From: Mytilinidion resinicola
Taxonomy: Eukaryota > Ascomycota > Dothideomycetes > Mytilinidiales > Mytilinidiaceae
Reading direction: 5' to 3'
Assembly (NCBI RefSeq): GCF_010093595.1
Contig: NW_022985443.1
Span: 336,688 to 400,687 of the forward strand
Length of the DNA stretch: 64,000 nucleotides
Made by a program: the position numbers and the translations under genes
Shown: piece by piece, positions 10,373-19,625 of the stretch
Numbering within the stretch: the stretch's first letter is position 1
Layout: each line of letters starts with the position of its first letter
The notes under the pieces: model-generated
Told to the model about the DNA's origin: nothing
The model's input: only the letters and a program-made list of their open reading frames with translations
Database searches by the model: none

Positions 10373-10416
10373 TAATTAAGTAAACCGTCCTTGAACCGAC
10401 CGCGAATTAGCCCGGC
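10373..10416 (+). repeat. Intergenic relative of the intron at 47882-47956
   Basis: These 44 nt align without gaps to 47919-47962 with about six differences, mostly transitions. They include the shared block GACCGCGAATTAGCC. At 47.9 kb the block contains the branch site, the 3' splice site and the first bases of the next exon. Here there is no open gene, and the 5' half of the intron is missing. Confidence 0.55.
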
Positions 10417-10546
10417 GGGATCAAGCCTGCCAACATGACTGTTGAATGAAGAATGAATCTGTGGTATCATTTTGAGGCGCCCCTGAACCCGTATATTACA
10501 AAGCCCCAACGTCATGACCAAATAACTAGCCTGTATGTCCTACAGC

Positions 10547-11737
10547 TCAGTCGCTATCATCATCGCTCCCGTAACCCACCAGAGGCCCCACGGCTGGCGC
10601 GGGCTTCTTCGCCGTGGTCGCAGAGTAACCCTTCAGCGCTGCTAACGTCGAACCCGAGAGTATCCCGTTCCCACCACTCGCATTCCCTTGCGCCTGTGCT
10701 CCCGACTCCGCAGGAGCTTCGATATACTTCTGCTCCTCAGGCCCATCCAGCAACTGCCCGTCCGCCGCCGCCTCCAACGCCGCCTTCTCCTTCGCATACC
10801 ACACATCATCCGGCGCCTCATAGCCCTGTAACCCAAAACTCCCCTCAATCTTCCTCCGCTTCTTCTGCTCTGGATCCCTCCCCTCAATCTCCGCCACATA
10901 GTCAGCTGGCAGCGCCCGCCGAATCGCCTCGGCCGCCTGCTCCTCTATCCGCCGCGCTTCTCGCTTCTGTGCCTGCGGATTCGGATCCATCGTGGCCCAC
11001 CTGACATTCAAAATTTCCGCATGATCAAGTGCCTGATGCGCCATAGCTTCTTTTGCAAACTGAGCGTTCGCTTCGTTGGTATAGGTCACGAAGCCCACAC
11101 CTCGTGCTGTGAGCACCCGTATGCGATCCACCTGGCCCCACTCATTGAAGTGCCGCGCAACGATCTCCTCTATGTCGTCCGTGACGTGGATGCGGCCGAC
11201 GTAGAGTGTGCGATTCTGCCGTAGGAAGCTCCCCACACCACCCATGTCATCGCGGTAGTCGGAGAACTTGTCGCGCCCGAAACAATCCACATTCGGGTTG
11301 AAGATGTCGTGGATCCCCGGCAAGCGGTGCAGGTATTGGCATTCCTGGCCGTTGGGGCATAGGCCGCGCGCGAAGAAGAGGCAGAAGTAGCTGCCGGGTG
11401 TCGAGTCGGCTTTGGTGAAGCCGGAGTCGCGGGCGACGTTGCAGCGCGAGGGCGCGGCGGTTTTGGAGAGGTAGGCGTCCTCGCGGTCGCCGCCGCTCCA
11501 TTTATTGTACCAGATGTTGAAGATTGTGCCGGTGGGTGGGGGTTTCTCGCTCTTGAAGGTGGCGGGGTCGACTTGGGGCCGGGCGGGACGCCGCTTTTTG
11601 CGGATTATCTTCTTGACTTTTTTCGAAGGGGCGGTGGTGAGGGCGGTTTGGGGTTCTGGAGAGGCCTCTTCTGGGAGCGAGGTGGAGGTGGCGACGGGCT
11701 CATCATCGACGGTGATGGTTTCTACAATATCAGCCAT
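10547..11737 (-). CDS. cwc2: Pre-mRNA-splicing factor Cwc2
   Basis: This is a 396-residue single-exon protein. Cwc2 (RBM22-related) sits in the Prp19-associated complex and contacts U6 snRNA and the pre-mRNA near the spliceosome's catalytic centre. Visible parts in order are a basic N-terminal segment (KKVKKIIRKKRRPARPQ), the Torus/CCCH zinc finger region (FCLFFARGLCPNGQECQYLH), and an RRM with RNP2 (RTLYVGRIHV) and RNP1 (RGVGFVTYT). The NVRWATMDPNPQAQKREARR segment that normally follows the RRM in Cwc2 is also present. The C-terminal quarter is low-complexity and acidic. ATG 11737 gives the usual MADI-type start; the frame is open further upstream to 11908, but that extension is not Cwc2-like. 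Confidence 0.93.
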   Translation of the reverse strand: MADIVETITVDDEPVATSTSLPEEASPEPQTALTTAPSKKVKKIIRKKRRPARPQVDPATFKSEKPPPTGTIFNIWYNKWSGGDREDAYLSKTAAPSRCNVARDSGFTKADSTPGSYFCLFFARGLCPNGQECQYLHRLPGIHDIFNPNVDCFGRDKFSDYRDDMGGVGSFLRQNRTLYVGRIHVTDDIEEIVARHFNEWGQVDRIRVLTARGVGFVTYTNEANAQFAKEAMAHQALDHAEILNVRWATMDPNPQAQKREARRIEEQAAEAIRRALPADYVAEIEGRDPEQKKRRKIEGSFGLQGYEAPDDVWYAKEKAALEAAADGQLLDGPEEQKYIEAPAESGAQAQGNASGGNGILSGSTLAALKGYSATTAKKPAPAVGPLVGYGSDDDSD

Positions 11738-12253
11738 GGTGGGCGTTTCGTGAGGTTGAGAGGGTATGGCGTGTATAAGGGTCTGAAGTGAAAGTCGCAG
11801 GTGAAGCTTGGCGCAGTCGGATTTTGATCGGATCGCTTTGTGGCTCGTGCACCGATCGTCACGTGTAACTACCTTAAGTATCATCCACCTATCCTTCAGT
11901 TCACTCATTAATTCCGAAAACTAGCAAATGCGTAGTTTGATTACAGAAGTACTCTTCTTAATCGCTGGAGAATATTTATGAATTCATGCACGCTAAGATG
12001 ACGACCAACCATCACGCAGGAAACACTTCGGTCTACTATCATAGGAGGTATGATATTCTCCCTCTCCATATTGGATGAGCTTTGATATCGCAGAGTTGAG
12101 AGAAATGCCTTCAAATCGAGCACCTGACGTCAAGCGTCATCACCACTCCGCCGGCGCCACGTGAGCATCCCCACACATCCCATGTCTTCACCCTCCAATC
12201 TCAAACGCCACAGAGTCCAGACCCTCGTATCCCCTCGCACATCCACCCACCGC
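11738..12253. other. Intergenic region upstream of cwc2 and downstream of swi5
   Basis: It holds the cwc2 promoter and the swi5 3' flank. No other feature is supported. Confidence 0.5.
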
Positions 12254-13392
12254 TCAATCCTTCCCCCCGACCCCAAACTCCTCCTGCACTTCCTTGATCC
12301 TGACCCCGCGCTGGTCTGCCAGTAGCCCCATAAGCCCCTGCCCGATGTCCTTGATCTCATTATAGGTGTGCAGGAGCTTGATGTGGGTGGTTATGAGGTC
12401 TTTGGCGATGGGGAGGACGGTTGAGGGGTCCGGGCCGACGGAATTGGAGCTGGAGGGGGATTGTCGGAGCAGGGGGGAGATGGTGGGGAGGGCGGCGAAG
12501 GTGGCGAGGAGGCCGTCGCGTTCGGCGGTTAGGGTTGTGAGGGTGGTGGCTGGGTCGGATTTGAGGGACTTGGTGGTTTTCTGGGAAGGTTAGATGGTGG
12601 AGGTGAGTGGTGTGGGGAGGTGCTTACTTGGGGAGTGGTCTTGCTCATTGGAGATGATGAGCTGGCGTGGGATAAGTCTTCGTAGGTAGTTGATGCTGTA
12701 TGGGTAGGAGTTTCGTTTTGAGTGACTGGTTCTTCGGGAGCATTAGGTGCTTCTGCTGTTGAGGTAGTAGTGGACTGATCATCAGTTTGCATGTCCTCCA
12801 CAAGTGATGCCTGGTCTTCAACTCGAGTAGCTGAATTTGAGTCCAGTTCTTGTCCATCAAGTGGCAGCATAGCTGGAATGCTCTGAAGATGCTCCACAGG
12901 AGCTGGTTCTTCCGGGGCTGATGGTGCTTCTACTGCTGAGGCTGTAGCGGAGTGGCCATCTTGAACCATATCATCCGCGAGCGATGCCTGTTCTTCTCTT
13001 CGAACTACCAAGGGCGAATCCGATACGTGTTGATCCATTGGCATCAGAGATGAGCTTTCCTGGGGATCTTCTTCTGGAGCAGTTCGTTCTTCTGTAGCTG
13101 TCGGTTGTTGTGCTGTCGGACTGACAATGGACTGATCATTAGTTGACACGCCTTTTTCGAGCACTTTTTCGTCTTTTGGAAGAGTGACCGAGTTTGTATC
13201 TGATACTTGTTCATCTCTTGGCTCGATAGCAGACGCTGGTTGAGCTTCGACTGGGAGTTCGGATACTTCCGCCGATGCTGTGCTAGAACCCAGCTTTATG
13301 TCGCCTACGTTTTCGGGAGAAGAAGCCAACAGGTCGTCTTCAGAGTCTGGTACTTCCGTTTTGTCCGCATATTTGGAGCTCTTTCCGGGCAT
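12254..13392 (-). CDS. swi5: Swi5/Sae3-family recombination mediator with long disordered N-terminus
   Basis: Exon 1 is 13392-12628, the intron 12627-12581 (47 bp, GTAAGC to CAG) and exon 2 12580-12254, giving 363 residues. The end is a Swi5 domain (AERDGLLATFAALPT, then KLLHTYNEIKDIGQGLMGLL and ADQRGVRIKEVQEEFGVG). Swi5 forms a complex with Sfr1/Mei5 that stimulates Rad51 and Dmc1 strand exchange. Typical Swi5 proteins are around 85-120 residues. Here about 250 Ser/Thr/Glu/Pro-rich residues precede the domain, including a near-repeat (QASLADDM...EAPSAPEEPAP and QASLVEDM...EAPNAPEEPVT). The frame joins cleanly across the intron. It is divergent from the Ytp1-type gene, with starts 434 bp apart. 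Confidence 0.87.
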
Positions 13393-13826
13393 GTTGAAGA
13401 CGGAGGGCTACCACAGGGAGGTGCGATCAGGTCAGTAGTGATGCGGGTTAATTTCAGTTGAACAATCTTAAAAACGGGAATTGGAATATCTGCTGCACAC
13501 ACGGCATATATCGCAATGAAGCTGGGCAAGTACCGTTGCGACCCCAATGAGGCAGTCCGCGATGTGGTTGAGGTCTCGGAGGCTCGGCCGGCGCAACAGC
13601 GGGTCGAACGATACAAACGGCAAGTCTGGTCAATAACGCATGAACAAAGCCCCGGCCGAAACACCACTCACCAAGCTCCGTTTCAACCTTCCCTGCGCTA
13701 CAGTGGGCCCGCCGACGAGTCCTACGACCCGGCGAATGTGTTTATACGCGTGAACACCCCCGATCCTCCGCACCTGTTGCTTCAACCGTCTCAGCCCTCA
13801 CCACCACGGCCACGGCCCCCTCCACA
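13393..13826. promoter_or_regulatory. Shared divergent promoter region of swi5 and the Ytp1-type gene
   Basis: The two start codons face away from each other across 434 bp, so regulatory sites are probably shared. An ATG-initiated frame at 13516-13830 overlaps the downstream start, but its product is low-complexity and is not called a gene. No TATA box is obvious. Confidence 0.5.
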
Positions 13827-15395
13827 ATGACGACAACGTTCAGAGCCTGGACATCTCTCGGCGTCGCTGCTTCGTGCCTCTTGGTAACAGTTGCTGCGCA
13901 TGAGCATCATGAGGATAAGATCGAGGAGGGCCATGCTGTCTCCGCCGACCCTATCGTACGTTGAAGATGCTACCAAAGGGATGCAACAAGAGCGCCGGAT
14001 GCTGACGGAAACGTAGGATTCGATACTATGGGTTCATATCCTAATGCAGACGCTTGCTTGGGGCATATTATTTCCTACGGGAATGGTCCTCGGGGTATGT
14101 TTTCTACCGGCGCAAACAGCTACAATCCCATCTAATCCATCTTCCCCAGATGATCCGCTCGCGATGGCACGTCCCAGTTCAAACCACCGGCTCCGTTCTC
14201 GCTGTTATAGGATACTTGCTTGGACACAAACACAAGGGTCGCCAATTCACACACAACATCCACGCCGCTTTCGCCCCGACTCTGATGCTGTCCCTGGTCC
14301 TCCAGGTGGCAATGGGTGTATACCTGAAGCTCCATCTCGAGAAGGGAATCCATGCTCGGATACGGAGAATCGTAGTTCTCTGTCATGGCGTCATAGGGAA
14401 GATGATGCCAGTCGCCACCTGGGTCCAGATGGTATTCGGAGGTATCACGGCGATGGGATACTGTCGGGGGGACCACCTTGGACAATGTCTGGCGCACTTC
14501 ATCATGGGCAGCGCATTCATCGGCTACGGAATCATCATGACAATCCTCCTCCTCGTCGGCCAGATATGGCTCAAGCGCTCCGGACGCAGCCAGGAGTTCT
14601 TCGACTCCCTCGTCATTGCTGCGTGGGGCTGTGTGAACACATTCACGGAGCACAGGTGGGGCCAGGCATGGGTGCACAACGACCTCCAGCATACGTCGAT
14701 GGGCATAATCTGGTGGTGTGCAGGACTCTTGGGTGTCTGGCTTAGTAGGAAGAGAAACGGAAGGCCAAAGCGAAATATCATCCCAGGCATGATCATCCTG
14801 ATCACTGGCTATGGTATGTCGGCCCATCCTCAGAACCTGCCGCTGTCTACCATGGTCCATACATTATTTGGCTACACGCTCATGGGCGCTGGTATTACCC
14901 GAATCATCGAGGTTGCGTTCGTCCTCAAAGATGGCAACGCAACCACCCAGGACGGCTCGGACCCAAACAGCTTCCAATATCTTCCCCCATTCGTAAGTTT
15001 TCTCACCACCCCACACCTCCGTTCCTATTACTAACGCCACCCAGCTCCTCTATGCCTCCGGCTTCCTTTTCATGGGCGCCACAGAAGAACAAATGCAGCT
15101 CCTCTCCGACGCCGGCGTGACGCACGTCTCCTATGTTTTCATCCTCTACAGCATCGCTTTCCTGCTATTCCTCTTCGTTAACATGCTCCTCCACCTCTAC
15201 GCCGTCTCCACATGGGACGAGACTTCGAAGTCAGACCCAGAAGCACCGCGGACGAATGGCTTGGCGAACGGCCATGCCAGGGCTACGGATCACCGCAGAG
15301 TCCGGGATGCGGAGGAGTTCGAGCTTGCGGGACTCATGTCGGATGATGAGGAGCCGGAGACGCCGGTCGCTGCGAAGGGGAGGCATGAGGGATGA
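13827..15395 (+). CDS. Ytp1-family multi-pass membrane protein
   Basis: Four exons (13827-13955, 14017-14094, 14150-14992, 15045-15395) give 466 residues; all introns are GT-AG and in phase 0. A signal peptide (about residues 1-24, ending VTVAAHEHHE) is followed by a His/Glu-rich stretch and a membrane segment (DSILWVHILMQTLAWGILFP). The DUF2427/Ytp1 region follows, with HVPVQTTGSVLAVIGYLLGH, HNIHAAFAP, CHGVIGKMMP, FTEHRWGQAWVHNDLQHTSMG and repeated hydrophobic helices. The many histidines in membrane helices recall b561-like haem ligation, which is inference only. The molecular function of Ytp1 proteins is not established. The C-terminus is acidic and cytosolic-looking. Confidence 0.88.
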
Positions 15396-15779
15396 GTGGA
15401 TGATGTGTGATATTGGGAATCGCTCTTTAGTCTTTGCATGGATGGCGTTGGAGGGTCGTACCGAATTGGTATTGGGGTAGGTTGGGGAGGTTGGAAAGCT
15501 GGCTAGTGGGTAACTGGACGGTTAATCCCAGACGACTCATTAAAGAAGAAGAAACACGGTCCATTCCTATTCAACGTCACGTATTCACAAACCTTACTCG
15601 TTATCATGCCGTCCCATTCCTATCTATAAATTGCTGAAGGGAAAAGTTAGTCATGTGGCGGCGCTCACGCTTCTCGATTTCCCGAGGTCCAGATAGATGC
15701 TCATTCGTCAAGACCTCCGCCGATATCAGGCATCGATCACATGCATGCCTCGTGTGCTTCACGAGTCCGCACGGGCCTC

Positions 15780-15925
15780 TGTCTCATTTCTTCTATAAAA
15801 CTCCAATCCCCGCTGCCAACCTGTCTTCTTTTCTTCATGGGGTCGAAACAGTGGAGGGGGATAAACACGTACTCCGAGAGAACTCGATGCTTGCGTGTGC
15901 CTCTGCAGCAAAATCGAAATTTGCT
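15780..15925 (+). repeat. Promoter/mini-ORF unit, copy 1
   Basis: TATAAAA at 15794 is followed by a CTTTTCTTCAT segment and ATG at 15887, which begins GATGCTTGCGTGTGCCTCTG. The mini-frame starts MLACASAAK and runs 94 codons to 16171, but its later part is Gly/Trp-rich and unconvincing. Confidence 0.55.
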
Positions 15926-16389
15926 GCGATTCAAGCAATGGTGGTGGATTTGGTGGGGTGTTCAACTCCTTGTATTGGTTCCTGTCATGGAGTGGTGGGG
16001 ATGTGGTGCAAGAACGTCTCCTGGAAGGCAAAATGGAGTGGTGGAGGAGGGTGGTGGATCAACAAGATCGATCCCAACTTGCGATGCAAAACGGGTTCGT
16101 CGCGAACAACGATGGAGTGGAGTGGCGGGTTTGGCGCTCAGGATAAGGAGAGGTGTGATGATGCTCACTGACATGCGGGCTTGGAGATGATGGGTGTATT
16201 TTTGAGGTGGTGTTCAGGGGTTGGAGGTAGTAGAGGATATTGGCGGTGAGATGGGTCAGCATCATTGTCCTTTGACATCGTTGTTCGGGACGTTTGAGAT
16301 GCGAGTAGACTCAGAAATGAGTTCGACGACTTCATCATAGTTCGCCTGGTTATTGGTAGTTCCCATCCCATTGTTAATCTTCTCACTAT

Positions 16390-16411
16390 ATCTCATCTCA
16401 TCTCATCTCAT
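16390..16411 (+). repeat. Pentanucleotide microsatellite (ATCTC)n
   Basis: Four consecutive copies of ATCTC are followed by degenerate copies near 16449-16470. Confidence 0.8.
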
Positions 16412-16582
16412 CCCTCCTCATATTTGCATGCATCCCACAGCACATTCCATATCTCATCTCATCCCATCTCAACCCCAATCAGCTCCTTCGCCCTTTTCTC
16501 AAGGCAAGGACAACCAGTCTCAGCTTCTCAACTCTCGTCCCCGCGACTCCAAAAACACAGATTCGATGATCATAGTCACGCC

Positions 16583-16755
16583 ATCCACGTGTCTCACACT
16601 TGCCTTCGCTCCACCTTCGATATAAACCCTTCCGCTCCCTCTGCCATCCCTCTTTTCTTCATAAAATCAAGGAAAAGAGAGAAGGACCAAAAATCTAAGA
16701 GCTTCATCACGATGCTTGCGTGTGCGCCTAGCGCAGCAAAGAAATAAATCTGACA
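16583..16755 (+). repeat. Promoter/mini-ORF unit, copy 2
   Basis: CACGTG at 16586 is followed by TATAAAC at 16621, a CTTTTCTTCATAAAATCAAGG segment, and ATG at 16712 with GATGCTTGCGTGTGCGCC. The mini-frame encodes only MLACAPSAAKK before a stop at 16745. Confidence 0.6.
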
Positions 16756-16849
16756 TGCCACAAAGGTGTGTGGCGGTTCGTTGTAGTCAAACCTAAAGAT
16801 CACTTGGCCTATGGGGTGTGGTGAGTCTGGGTCGGTGCACAGTCACGTT

Positions 16850-17081
16850 TTCCACGTGTCCAACCGGGCTCTCAATTTCTCATGGGTATAAAATCTTCTA
16901 CTCCCTCGTGGTTCTCTTTCCTTTTTCCATGGAATCAAGGACGAGGACAAAGCTGAGGATCAAACACTCGAAAATTCGCCACAGAATGTTTGCGTGTGCG
17001 TCTGGCGCAGCAATCCTTGGAATTCAACGCATACGATGGGTGGTGGTTGGTGGGGTCTGTGCAAACTGGACGATCGATTGA
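16850..17081 (+). repeat. Promoter/mini-ORF unit, copy 3
   Basis: CACGTG at 16853 is followed by TATAAAA at 16887, a GGAATCAAGGA segment, and ATG at 16986 with TTTGCGTGTGCGTCTGGCGC. The mini-frame begins MFACASGAA and stops after 31 codons at 17081. Confidence 0.6.
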
Positions 17082-17727
17082 GCTATAGGTGGTTGAGATG
17101 TGGTGGTGGGTATCAGCAGTCGAACCTGGATTGTGTGGATCGATATCACGAGTTTCATACCGCAATGGATGAGCGAAGTCTGCGCTTGTGATGAGAAACA
17201 GCATCGAAGATAAGAAAGAGGTGAAGTGGAAATGGCGAACGATTATGTTGGGAAGTGTGACGTATTGCGCAGGCAGCAACATTGGCAGAAAAGAAACTAG
17301 GTGGCCTGAGCGTTTTCTAAGGGTATATACTTCAAAAAATTACTTGGCATCCTCAAGTTACAGTGGCACAATGTGTGCTCTAGTGAAGCCAACTAAGAAT
17401 CGGCTATCTCACTGGGGCCTCCTTTGCCTATCAAGCGACGTTCGCGGCTTGGTACCACCACCGGGGTGGATGTAACTTTTGATTTTTTTTTGGTAGCTTG
17501 AGTTCGAATCTCGCATGTGGCGATTATTTTTGCTCTGTTTTTCAGATGTATCTTTTTGGACAGCTCTGGCATTCGAAGGAGGTGTGATGATGTTCACTAG
17601 CTTTAGAGCTCAGCTACCCTGTTCAATGCTAAGGAGCCTTTGTTGATGAAGGTGCTGGACTTTATTTTCCCTTCGGCGAAGCTGTTCGAGCAGAGTTCGA
17701 ACTGGTAGAAAGCATATACGGAGTAAG

Positions 17728-18062
17728 ATGTCAATCTTCACCATTCCTACCCCACGCCGAGGCTCGTCTTCCTCACGGCCCGAGCCTCCTCCACCAATTC
17801 AACCATGGAATCTTGACCATCATACGTTGATACCACAACCGACCTCCTCCGCCGACTTCGCCCATAAAGTTGCGGTCGTGCCAGGCATTGATGAAGGCCT
17901 TCTTCTCACACCCACAACATTAACGCCCTCGCTTCTCTGTTTGACACAGACATAGACTCCAATGTCGACCTTTTCGAAGCTGCTGAAGCTTCCTCCTGTC
18001 TCTGGAGTCTGAGAATTGGGGAGGCGTGGAGGATTTATAGGGAGAGAGGTTGGAAGCTGATG
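17728..18062 (+). pseudogene. Possible decayed reading frame of unknown function
   Basis: ATG 17728 opens a 75-codon Pro/Ser-rich frame ending at 17955. In the next frame, overlapping its end, the sequence INALASLFDTDIDSNVDLFE runs on to RIGEAWRIYRERGWKLM and a stop at 18062. That second segment has the residue make-up of a real protein. A one-base frameshift near 17920 would join them; a spliced gene is an alternative, but I find no good splice sites. No family is recognised. Confidence 0.25.
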
Positions 18063-18437
18063 TAAGCCTCGTGTGATTTTGTCACGTGTTTTGGCTCTGA
18101 ATTGTGATGAAGTCGAGGCGAAATGATAATCTTCGAGTAAATGAAGTCCTGAGGATTTGGGGGAACTTGATTTGTTGCGCAGAAGATGAGAGACGAAGAA
18201 GAGACTTGATATGTCTAGGAATGGAGCTTATAATGCCTAATTAAAGGGTCTAGATAAAGTCTTGCCGACATCTGCGATACCTTAACGCACTTTCAAGAAT
18301 GAGAACGAGATGAAAAATATATTTACTGGAGACGGTCGTAGCCTAGAAAAAAATAGCATATACCAATTTCTAGTATGCCCTCGAAATCGTGACAGAAGGA
18401 ATGCACACTTGTGGAACGTAGCATTATACCCAAACCC

Positions 18438-19625
18438 TCAATACCTCAACACCGCATCAAACCTCGCCTCCGCATCCTGCCCCTTCACACCCACCTCCCT
18501 CTCCCTCGCCCTCTCCCACTCCCGGATCTTCTCCGAGATCCCAGCCCCCTTCAACCCCCTCTTCCCCTCCCACCCTTCCTTCACAAAACGCTGCCACGTC
18601 ACAATCTCAAACCCACTTCCCCCAACCTTCTTGACCTCATACTCAAGCTCCCACTCATGCCTCCACAACGCTAAACACTCCCTCTTGCACCACGGCTTCT
18701 CCCCGTTCTCCCCATGCAACAACTTACACACGATCGCCGCCACCAAGAACGTTGGTGGGACGTCGATTGCCAATCCCAGCTCTTTCACGATCCGCGCGAT
18801 GTCGGACTTGGAGAACCCCGTTGCGCCTACGGGCAGCGTGATCTGGTGCCGTGCGCGAAGTAGAAGGCCCGAGGGGTGGAATAAGGGTGTAAAGGCGTGA
18901 AGGTAGAAGACGTGCTCGTAGCCGCGATTCCCTAGACCAAGAGAGGAGGCGGGGAGGGCGCCGCTCCAGGTGCAGGCCAGGGCGTGTATGCAGCGTTTCT
19001 GGCGGTGGGCGAGTGAGATGATGGTGGTGTGGAGGAGGGAGTAGCGGGGGTGAGAGGGGAGGCGGGGAGAGAAGGTGAAGAGGGCCTGAGATGGGTCTGC
19101 GCTCTGGGAAGCGATAGAGGTCACACCTAAGTTGGAGGCTGGAGGGCAGTTTTTGGGCGTGTGGATGTTTCGATGCAGCCGGCAGCAGCGGGCGCAGTGG
19201 AAGTAGCGGGGGTCATCTTTTTGGAGGAGCTGGAGGAGAGAGTAGAGCTCCGAACTGTCTTTCGACGCCGCTAGAGCTGACCAGGCGCGGCCGTCGAGGG
19301 CGGCGTAGAAGAAGTGTGAAGTTACGGCGAGGCAAGCGGATGATGAAGGAGACAGGAAGGATGAGACGTGTTGGATGAGCTCAACTGGTAGTGAAGAAAA
19401 GATGGTTTGTTTGGTGGAACAGGAGTTGGAATTTGATATTTTTCTACATCCTGCAGTGGAAGGCCAGCGGGAAGGCGATCGTTTAAACTTAGATAGGATG
19501 GAGATGCTCGTTTCGGGTTGAGACTGCCAGGCTTTGTGGTGAGTGCCGCAAGGTATTGGAGAGTAGGCACACGGTAAAATCGGGATTGGGTTTGGAGACT
19601 CTCGCTCGAGGGAAGTGTCTGCCAT
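18438..19625 (-). CDS. F-box protein
   Basis: This is a single-exon protein of 395 residues. A Ser-rich N-terminus of about 75 residues is followed by an F-box (IFSSLPVELIQHVSSFLSPS, then LAVTSHFFYAALDGRAWSAL), implying a Skp1-binding SCF adaptor. It is followed by a Cys/His cluster typical of many fungal F-box proteins (YFHCARCCRLHRNIHTPKNC), which may bind metal. The C-terminal half is charged (EWELEYEVKKVGGSGFEIVTW, EKIREWERAREREVG). It does not resemble the three F-box/LRR genes at 4.4-9.6 kb beyond the F-box itself. ATG at 19625 is the first in frame. Substrate unknown. Confidence 0.8.
   Translation of the reverse strand: MADTSLERESPNPIPILPCAYSPIPCGTHHKAWQSQPETSISILSKFKRSPSRWPSTAGCRKISNSNSCSTKQTIFSSLPVELIQHVSSFLSPSSSACLAVTSHFFYAALDGRAWSALAASKDSSELYSLLQLLQKDDPRYFHCARCCRLHRNIHTPKNCPPASNLGVTSIASQSADPSQALFTFSPRLPSHPRYSLLHTTIISLAHRQKRCIHALACTWSGALPASSLGLGNRGYEHVFYLHAFTPLFHPSGLLLRARHQITLPVGATGFSKSDIARIVKELGLAIDVPPTFLVAAIVCKLLHGENGEKPWCKRECLALWRHEWELEYEVKKVGGSGFEIVTWQRFVKEGWEGKRGLKGAGISEKIREWERAREREVGVKGQDAEARFDAVLRY

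Larger units (their letters stand above)
9557..10546. other. Intergenic region with repeat remnants
   Basis: No gene is supported. Two repeat-related segments occur, at 10247-10306 and 10373-10416, and are listed separately. A phrase at 9725 (CCGTCTGAGGTGACCT) resembles the family A repeat core but is short. Confidence 0.6.
15396..18437. other. 3-kb gene-poor region with triplicated promoter-like unit
   Basis: No conserved gene is recognised. It contains three copies of a unit with a TATA box followed about 95 bp later by a conserved ATG mini-frame (listed separately), an ATCTC microsatellite (16390-16411), and a possible decayed reading frame at 17728-18062. A T-arm-like GAGTTCGAATCTC at 17505 does not fold into a tRNA. 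Confidence 0.5.

Noticed and set aside
13516..13830. Plus-strand 104-codon ATG frame upstream of the Ytp1-type gene
   Set aside because: Its product is low-complexity and Pro-rich at the end, and it overlaps the better-supported start at 13827. At most it is an upstream ORF in the leader.
17495..17545. T-arm/B-box-like GAGTTCGAATCTC suggesting a tRNA
   Set aside because: No complementary acceptor stem or A box at the right distance upstream on either strand, so no cloverleaf can be formed.
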